Shown: positions 58,392 to 64,000 of the stretch, piece by piece
Layout: the number at the start of each line of letters is the position of its first letter
How positions within the stretch are numbered: position 1 is the first letter of the stretch
Source of the DNA: Galeruca laticollis
Lineage: Eukaryota; Arthropoda; Insecta; Coleoptera; Chrysomelidae
DNA: 64,000 bases
NCBI GenBank assembly: GCA_963921935.1
Contig: OY998185.1
Coordinates: 30,782,487-30,846,486, forward strand
Reading direction: 5' to 3'
Translations under genes and position numbers: made by a program
The notes under the pieces: generated by a model
The model's database searches: none
What the model saw: the letters and a program-made list of their open reading frames with translations, nothing else
What the model was told of the DNA's origin: nothing

Positions 58392-58995
58392 AAACGTTTT
58401 TCATTAGGTTAATTTATAGCATATAGGTTGTAGTAATTTTAAGTTTCGTAGAAATTACGACTGTTGTTTCGTTGTGATAAATTTGGGAATATTAATTTGT
58501 TAATTTGTATTTGAATCTAGTAGTATAATATAGAATTTTGCATTCCTACTCACTATAGTCTTTTTATAACATTATTTCAGAAAATTAAACATTTTTCATT
58601 AAATAAAACTGTCGATCAAATCAGTGACAGTTGGTAATTTTCAGTGACAGAAATATTGGAAACGTCATCAGAGATTTAAAGTGCCTTTTATAATATTAAA
58701 CATACAGTTACTATAGGTTCTGACCAATAGTGAAACAGATAATTTCGAGATACGTAAAAATTTAAACAAATTTTGAATAACTAATTTTTTTAACAGTTTG
58801 ATCCCACCCTGAGAGAAGAGTAATAGGTCGATTATACATATACATTCATTTTTAGAAATACTAAATTAATATTTATTAGAGTCGGGCATATTTTTGACAA
58901 CTACTGTCAAAGTAGAAATTTCTTACATAAAGTTTTAAGTTGTATGTACAAGAATTGTCGCTGCGACAATATACATCAACGTGAGGTGAATTGAA
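58392..58995 (+). repeat. LTR-like direct repeat, copy 1 (3' part)
   Basis: About 600 bp, matched by 61391-61970. Common start AAACGTTTTTCATTAGG, common end CAACGTGAGGTGAATTGAA. Confidence 0.85.
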
Positions 58996-59072
58996 ATTTA
59001 TCTTTACAGGAAGGTTTACATTAAAATTAAATAATTAAAATTCATCATATAGAGAATTAGATATATTATAAT

Positions 59073-59152
59073 TTGGCTTCCAACGGGGGCCAATTATAAT
59101 TAAAATAAAAGGATATTGAATATATAATAATTTGGCACCCAAAACGTGGGGC
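59073..59152 (+). promoter_or_regulatory. Two primer-binding-site-like motifs
   Basis: TTGGCTTCCAACGGGGGC (59073-59090) and TTGGCACCCAAAACGTGGGG (59132-59151), each following TATAATAATT-type sequence. They resemble tRNA primer sites of gypsy-type elements. A third copy follows the second LTR block at 61980, so the motif may instead belong to the LTR end. Confidence 0.45.
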
Positions 59153-59231
59153 GATTAGATGAAATTATCATATCATCATAAAAATATTGAAATTTCTTGA
59201 CATTATTATAAATTTTTTTTAAATATTGACG

Positions 59232-60128
59232 ATGGAAAGAAGAATGACGTTAAGGGATGGTAAACAGGTAGGAGTTGAAAGTGGATCTGACGAAGAGAGG
59301 GAAGAAAGGAGTGATGGAAGAGGAGATTTTCAGGTGCAATACTTGGAGCAGGGAGGACAGCAATCAGAAGAAGATGCACCATTGTCAGAAGAAACAGGAC
59401 AAGAGGACAAACAAGAATCAAAAGAAAAAAAGGAAATGGACGTAACGAGTATGCTTCAAATGATGATGAAAAGAATGGATCAAAATAATGAAGATATGAG
59501 GAGAGATATGCGGGGAGATATGAATAGTATGAGGGGAGATATAAATAGTATGAATGGAAATATGAATAATATGAGGGGAGAAATGAATGAGAATATGAAT
59601 GATATAAAGGGGAACATGAATCACTTGGAAAAGAAAATAGAAGAAGGAAAAATTGAAAATTTGAATAAGATTAAGAAAATCAGGGAAGATATGAAGAAAT
59701 GGAATAATAAATTTAGTGAAGATATGAGATCGGACATGATGGTAAAAAAAGTTTACGTATTAGGGGGGAACATTGTTGAAAAGACGGATGATATGTTAGA
59801 TAACATGGATAGCATGATACAAGAAACAGATGAGCAGAACAAGATGGATGTAAATATGAATGACAGTATAAATATAAATGATGATACTATAGAACAGAAA
59901 ATATGTAATAAAATGGAAAAGGAAATTGATGAAGTAAAAATCCAAAGTTTAATTGAGATTAAAAAAGTTGAGAAGAAAATTGATGAAATACAGTCTATAA
60001 AAGTACAAAGACAAACAAAAGATGATATGTTAGACATTAATTTACAGAACCTAGGAAGTGAAGAAGTTATGCAAATTTATGAAAAAAATATTTATTGGAA
60101 AATAAAAGACTTAGATATGTTAATATAG
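59232..60128 (+). CDS. Gag-like coiled-coil protein of the gypsy-like element
   Basis: 298 codons from ATG (the frame is open two codons further). An acidic N-terminus with MTLRDGKQVG, then a Met-rich repeat of the form MRGDMNSMRGDINSMNG (about residues 90-135), then long charged coiled coil. Extremely purine-rich and skewed on the coding strand. Lack of zinc knuckles and position after the primer-like site suggest the matrix/capsid part of Gag. Uninterrupted, though the rest of the element is broken. Confidence 0.55.
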   Translation: MERRMTLRDGKQVGVESGSDEEREERSDGRGDFQVQYLEQGGQQSEEDAPLSEETGQEDKQESKEKKEMDVTSMLQMMMKRMDQNNEDMRRDMRGDMNSMRGDINSMNGNMNNMRGEMNENMNDIKGNMNHLEKKIEEGKIENLNKIKKIREDMKKWNNKFSEDMRSDMMVKKVYVLGGNIVEKTDDMLDNMDSMIQETDEQNKMDVNMNDSININDDTIEQKICNKMEKEIDEVKIQSLIEIKKVEKKIDEIQSIKVQRQTKDDMLDINLQNLGSEEVMQIYEKNIYWKIKDLDMLI

Positions 60129-60205
60129 TAAAACAAATCGTGACATATGATAAAAAAATAATAATTATAATAGGGGGATACAACTTAATTGGGAATTAAA
60201 GGAAA

Positions 60206-61376
60206 TGAACAGAAGATTACAAGAAACTATGGAAGAGATCGAAGAAACCACAAGACAAATTGAAGAACACAGAAAATGTCGAAATCAGAGTGAAACTTGA
60301 AAGAAATATGAAAATAATTGATCCAAGAATATTTATTAAGAGAATTGGAAATGAAAGAAATCGAATTGAGATTATGGTGGATATGAAAATAATAAAAAGT
60401 AATTTCAATGATACGGAAGAATTTGAGATGCAAATTTTAATGCATTTATGGGAAGAAATTGATGAGATATGGGACTTCAAAATTAAAAAAGATATGGTGG
60501 AGAACAGAAAGAAGCTACAGAAACTCAAAGAGAATCAAACAATAAGAGAAGAGAATAAGACGAAGTTTAGGAAAAGAAAATAAAATTGAATTATATGAAA
60601 GGATTATAGGAACGAAATCTAGAAACGAAAGGGAATTGTACATGGTAAGGGATGGATATAAAAACGATATGTAAATAAAAGGTTTATGATTAACAAGTAA
60701 TACTTAAAAACATATGTAAATAGAAAATTACATAAACAGGGTTTGATAAAAAAAAATTGATAGACATGTTGATATGAATTATGGAAGTGAAAATAGAAGT
60801 TATAGAAATGAAAAACGAATATATGGAAATGGAGATAAAATTGTGACAACAAGTATTTTAAGAATAGAAGAGATATTAGAAACTTTGATAGAAGAAATGA
60901 TAATGAAAATAGAAATGAAATAGACAACAAAATAGATGGACAGGAGGAAATAATTACATTTATAGGAGCAAACGGAAGGAAGTTATATGAACTAAGCAAA
61001 TCTATGATACAAAAGATTGAATTAAAGGATGGGAAAGAAGTGGATATGTAAGCATAGTTGATAAAGAAGTTAGAAACAGACATAGTTATTGATGAATTGA
61101 TGAAATATAAGGAAATAATTGATTTTGAATAGATAGATAGAATTAAACGGTAAAATAATTGAATTTGAGGAGGTAAATATGGAAGTATTGGCAATTGAAG
61201 AGGATAATAGGAAGTTATGGAATATAAAGAGGAATGGAATTATGGTGGAATTGGAGTTAATGAGTGGAAATAAGGAATATGAAGAAAAAGTGAAGAATTT
61301 TATAATGAAATATGAAGGATTGTGTGAAAAAGAAATTAGAATGGCTAATAATTATGTTCGTGAGATAGAATAAATA
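60206..61376 (+). pseudogene. Remnants of gag end, protease and protease-RT linker
   Basis: Purine-rich broken frames: 60260-60583 (107 codons, no domain recognised); near 60955-61135 a stretch with FIGANGRKLYELSKSMI and ELKDGKEVDM that looks like a decayed retropepsin; and 61179-61373 with KVKNFIMKYEGLCEKEIRM, which resembles the linker just before gypsy RT. It stops at 61376, directly before the second LTR block. Confidence 0.45.
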
Positions 61377-61390
61377 GAAGATGTGGAAAG

Positions 61391-61970
61391 AAACGTTTTT
61401 CATTAGGTTAATTTATAGCATATAGGTTGTAGTAATTTTAAGTTACGTAGAAATTACGACTGTTGTTTCGTTTATAATAAGTTTGGGGAATATTAATTTG
61501 TTAATTTGTATTTGAATTTGAATCTAGTAGTATAATATAGAATTTTGCATTCCTACTCACTATAGTCTTTTTATAAGATTATTTCAGAAAATGAAACATT
61601 TTTCATTAAATAAAACTGCCGATCATTGAAATATTGGAAACGTCATCAGAGATTTAAAGTGCCTTTTATAATATTAAACATACAGTTACTATAGGTTCTG
61701 ACCAATAGTGAAACAGACAATTTGGAGATACGTAAAAATTTAAACAAATTTTGAATAATTAATTTTTTTAACAGTTTGATCCCACTCTGAGAGAAGAGTA
61801 ATAGGTCGATTATACATATAAATTCATTTTTAGAAATACTAAATTAATATTTATTAGAGCCGGGCATATTTTTGACTACTGTCAAAGTAGAAATTTCTTA
61901 CATAAAGTTTTAAGTTGTATGTACAAGAATTGTCGCTGCGACAATATACATCAACGTGAGGTGAATTGAA
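61391..61970 (+). repeat. LTR-like direct repeat, copy 2
   Basis: Matches 58392-58995. Lacks about 500 bp of the LTR's start and 30 bp near 61626. Followed by TTGTCACCCAAACGTGGGGC at 61980-61999. Confidence 0.85.
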
Positions 61971-62054
61971 TATAATAATTTGTCACCCAAACGTGGGGCA
62001 ACTATTAAATCATTGAGAATTGAATATATTATAATATATTATAATATATATATA

Positions 62055-63387
62055 CGAGGGCAATTCAGAAACTAACCTCCGATTGGTCACAGTGCGGGTA
62101 GTGGGGGGAGTAGCGCGCCATCTGTGCATTCACACGCTCAGCAGGTCAGTCGGCATCAAGCCGTAGTCGAGTGAACATCGTACCTGCGCTAGTCTAGTTT
62201 TTGTGGCAGTTTGAAATGTGTGCTGCAATAGAAAATCCCGCCAAATGTGAAGTGCGTGCTGTTATAAGGTTTTTTACAGCCAAAGGATACTCTGCAGCAG
62301 CTATTCATCGTGAGCTATGTGCCGTGTACGGGCCAAAAGTTATGAGTGAAGGAGTTGTCCGTGAATGGGTACGTTTATTTAAAAGTGGACGAGAAAACGT
62401 TCATGATGAAGAGAGGAGTGGTAGACCATCCTTGGTGACTGACGAACTCGTTCAGACAGTTGATGCAAAAGTTCGTGAAAATCGACGTTTCACAATGGCG
62501 GAGTTGTCTACTGATTTTCCACAGATTTCTAAGACTCTTTTGTACGAGATAGTGACAGCAAGATTGGGTTACCGTAAGTTCTGTGCACGATGGGTGCCCA
62601 AAATTCTTACCGACCACCACAAAAGTCAAAGAATGGCCTCTGCATTAGACTTTCTGTCACGTTATGAGGACGAAGGAGAACCATTGTTAAACAGAATCGT
62701 GACCGGTGACGAAACCTGGATTAAGTACGTGAACCCTGAGACAAAAGAACAATCAAAGATGTGGGCACATTCAGATTCGCCTACCAAACCAAAAAAAGCC
62801 CGGCAAGATTTTTCTGCCAGAAAACTGATGGCAACGGTGTTTTGGGATGCCAAAGGGGTGTTGTTGGCTGAATTCATGGAACGTGGGACGACCATTAATC
62901 AAGACGTGTACTGTGAAACACTAAAAACATTACGACGGGCTATACAGAACAAACGCCGTGGTATGCTGACTTCCGGTATCGTTTTTTTGCACGATAACGC
63001 CCGTCCTCACTCTGCTCGCAGAACAACAGCCCTTCTTGAGTCCTTCAAGTGGGACGTTTTCAACCATCCACCTTACAGCCCAGATCTGGCGCCAAGCGAT
63101 TATCACCTCTTCATGCATATGAAGAAATGGCTCGGGTCCCAGCGGTTTGATGACGACGAAGAGCTCAAAGATGCGGTCACAGGCTGGCTCAAGGCACAAG
63201 CGGGTGATTTTTATGCAGAAGGAATTTCAAAGCTTGTGAAGAGATACGATAAGTGCCTCAATCGTTATGGAGACTATGTCGAAAAATAGTGCAAAGATGT
63301 AGTTGTAAGATGTATATATTAAAATATTTTTACTTACCTTGGTGTATTTTTTTCAATCAACCGGAGGTTAGTTTCTGAATTACCCTC

Positions 63388-63388
<1 letters not shown>
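62055..63388 (+). mobile_element. Complete mariner element
   Basis: 1334 bp between 31-bp terminal inverted repeats (62055-62085 and 63358-63388; start CGAGGGCAATTCAG, two differences), each flanked by TA. Contains one uninterrupted transposase. It inserted in the TA-rich tail of the gypsy-like element; the right TA continues as a microsatellite. Confidence 0.96.
62216..63289 (+). CDS. Mariner transposase, DD34D
   Basis: 357 codons from ATG (MCAAIENPAKCEVRAVIRFF); a TTG-started extension is not needed. Two N-terminal helix-turn-helix regions (about residues 5-110, including GVVREWVRLFKSGR and the linker DEERSGRPS). The catalytic domain has TGDETWIKY (first Asp), FLHDNARPHSA (second Asp) and SPDLAPSDYHLF (third Asp), the DD34D signature, plus WVP(K/H)-like ARWVPKIL. 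Full length for the family and no disabling change seen. It would cut and paste DNA at TA sites. Codon use is less AT-rich than the surroundings, fitting a recent arrival. Confidence 0.96.
   Translation: MCAAIENPAKCEVRAVIRFFTAKGYSAAAIHRELCAVYGPKVMSEGVVREWVRLFKSGRENVHDEERSGRPSLVTDELVQTVDAKVRENRRFTMAELSTDFPQISKTLLYEIVTARLGYRKFCARWVPKILTDHHKSQRMASALDFLSRYEDEGEPLLNRIVTGDETWIKYVNPETKEQSKMWAHSDSPTKPKKARQDFSARKLMATVFWDAKGVLLAEFMERGTTINQDVYCETLKTLRRAIQNKRRGMLTSGIVFLHDNARPHSARRTTALLESFKWDVFNHPPYSPDLAPSDYHLFMHMKKWLGSQRFDDDEELKDAVTGWLKAQAGDFYAEGISKLVKRYDKCLNRYGDYVEK

Positions 63389-63452
<64 letters not shown>
63389..63452. repeat. (TA)n microsatellite
   Basis: About 32 TA units directly abutting the mariner end. 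Confidence 0.97.
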
Positions 63453-63453
<1 letters not shown>

Positions 63454-63459
63454 CAAAGG

Positions 63460-63630
63460 TCTTGTCAATTGTAGGTCAAACGATATCAGTTGTCTCACAA
63501 TAGGTTAATAATATTTGTTGAATCATTTCTAGTAACCAACAAATCAGTAATGTAATACCTACTCTTCAAAATTTCATCCGCTTGTTATATAACTTTCGGA
63601 AAACTTCTTAAAACAAAGCGAATGAGGAAG
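63460..63630. repeat. Dispersed repeat, copy 2
   Basis: Same orientation as 44590-44765. The remaining 63631-64000 shows no gene. Confidence 0.75.
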
Positions 63631-64000
63631 TAAAAATGCATCAATAACTATAAGTATACTATACACAAATTTAGTCTTTCTGCAGTAAAAGTTTAATCCC
63701 AAATCCCTAATACCTACACCTCTGATAGGAGGTGTCAGTTAGCTTTTGAAATTATCTCTAGTTTTTTGTTTTTGGTTTATGTATCTCAAGGGGTTAACAT
63801 TGACACCGAAACAAAAAATTGTTTTATATAGATCTTAAAACTACACTAACTATAGATGTTTTAGAAATTAGATTACTCTAAACATGTTACGAAATTAGTA
63901 GAGGAAGTCATCCAGAAGCCATTAAGTATCCACGCGTTACGTGACCCATGGCTCATGCTTGATATTGTACTTAGGAAATGTCGATGGAGTTACAACCTGC

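Larger units (their letters stand above)
57584..62045 (+). mobile_element. Internally deleted gypsy-like LTR element, subfamily B
   Basis: A purine tract AAAGGAGAGGAG (57886), then an LTR-like block, primer-site-like motifs, a gag frame, protease remnants, then a second, 5'-shortened LTR-like block. The 58392-58995 and 61391-61970 blocks are direct repeats with only scattered differences and one indel of about 30 bp. RT, RNase H, integrase and env are absent, apparently removed by one deletion ending at 61390. Confidence 0.75.

Noticed and set aside
62375..63199. Minus-strand frames of 77-89 codons
   Set aside because: Antisense of the mariner transposase.

Overview
This window reads as AT-rich nuclear DNA from an insect or close arthropod relative. 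The evidence is the repeat content: BEL/Pao and Ty3/gypsy LTR elements with errantivirus-type env, several LINE clades, Penelope-like elements, mariner and DUF4817-type Tc1/mariner transposases, Crypton-like recombinases, and about eighteen (TA)n arrays. The species and order cannot be read directly. There are no bacterial-style operons and no CRISPR array. Most long open frames belong to transposable elements (TEs); only two short stretches look like host-gene exons, so the window is probably intronic or intergenic.

Layout: 1-1.15 kb, broken errantivirus-type env (minus). 1.15-4.9 kb, degenerate I-type LINE with RNase H whose RT catalytic core is deleted. 5.1-7.1 kb, (TA)n, a hammerhead-like motif, inverted arms and a degenerate tandem array. 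7.5-11.8 kb, a complete LINE bounded by an exact 16-bp target-site duplication and broken by a single frameshift. 12.4 kb, a tRNA-derived SINE. 14.1 kb, a foldback element holding a hammerhead-like motif. 17.2-23.3 kb, a nearly complete BEL/Pao element (minus). 23.6 kb, a Crypton-like N-terminus. 26.3-32.8 kb, a Tc1/mariner-type element with terminal inverted repeats (TIRs) of about 230-260 bp and TA flanks, holding a decayed transposase and a second BEL/Pao remnant. 34.3-35.8 kb, LTR copy. 38.8-39.8 kb, Crypton-like tyrosine-recombinase relic. 40.3-42.0 kb, decayed DUF4817 transposase interrupted by a LINE. 43.9 kb, a MAP2K-type kinase exon (minus). 44.7-46.9 kb, two opposed LINE fragments. 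46.9-47.2 kb, a long palindrome with a hammerhead motif in each arm. 48.9-49.9 kb, intronless PIP4K retro-pseudogene. 50.0-53.5 kb, CR1/L2-type LINE. 54.6-56.8 kb, two divergent Penelope-like remnants, each followed by a hammerhead motif. 57.6-62.0 kb, internally deleted gypsy-like LTR element. 62.06-63.39 kb, an apparently intact mariner.

The most interesting signal is a family of hammerhead-ribozyme-like motifs near (TA)n arrays. Four have a full CUGANGA...GAAA core. At least four more have UUGARAA, which swaps the C3-G8 tertiary pair for U3-A8. In most copies the stem-III segment is a self-complementary tetramer that differs between copies (AUAU, AGCU, ACGU), as expected for hammerheads that act as dimers. 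All share one extra unpaired base before stem II. Two lie about 350-400 bp downstream of Penelope GIY-YIG endonuclease remnants.
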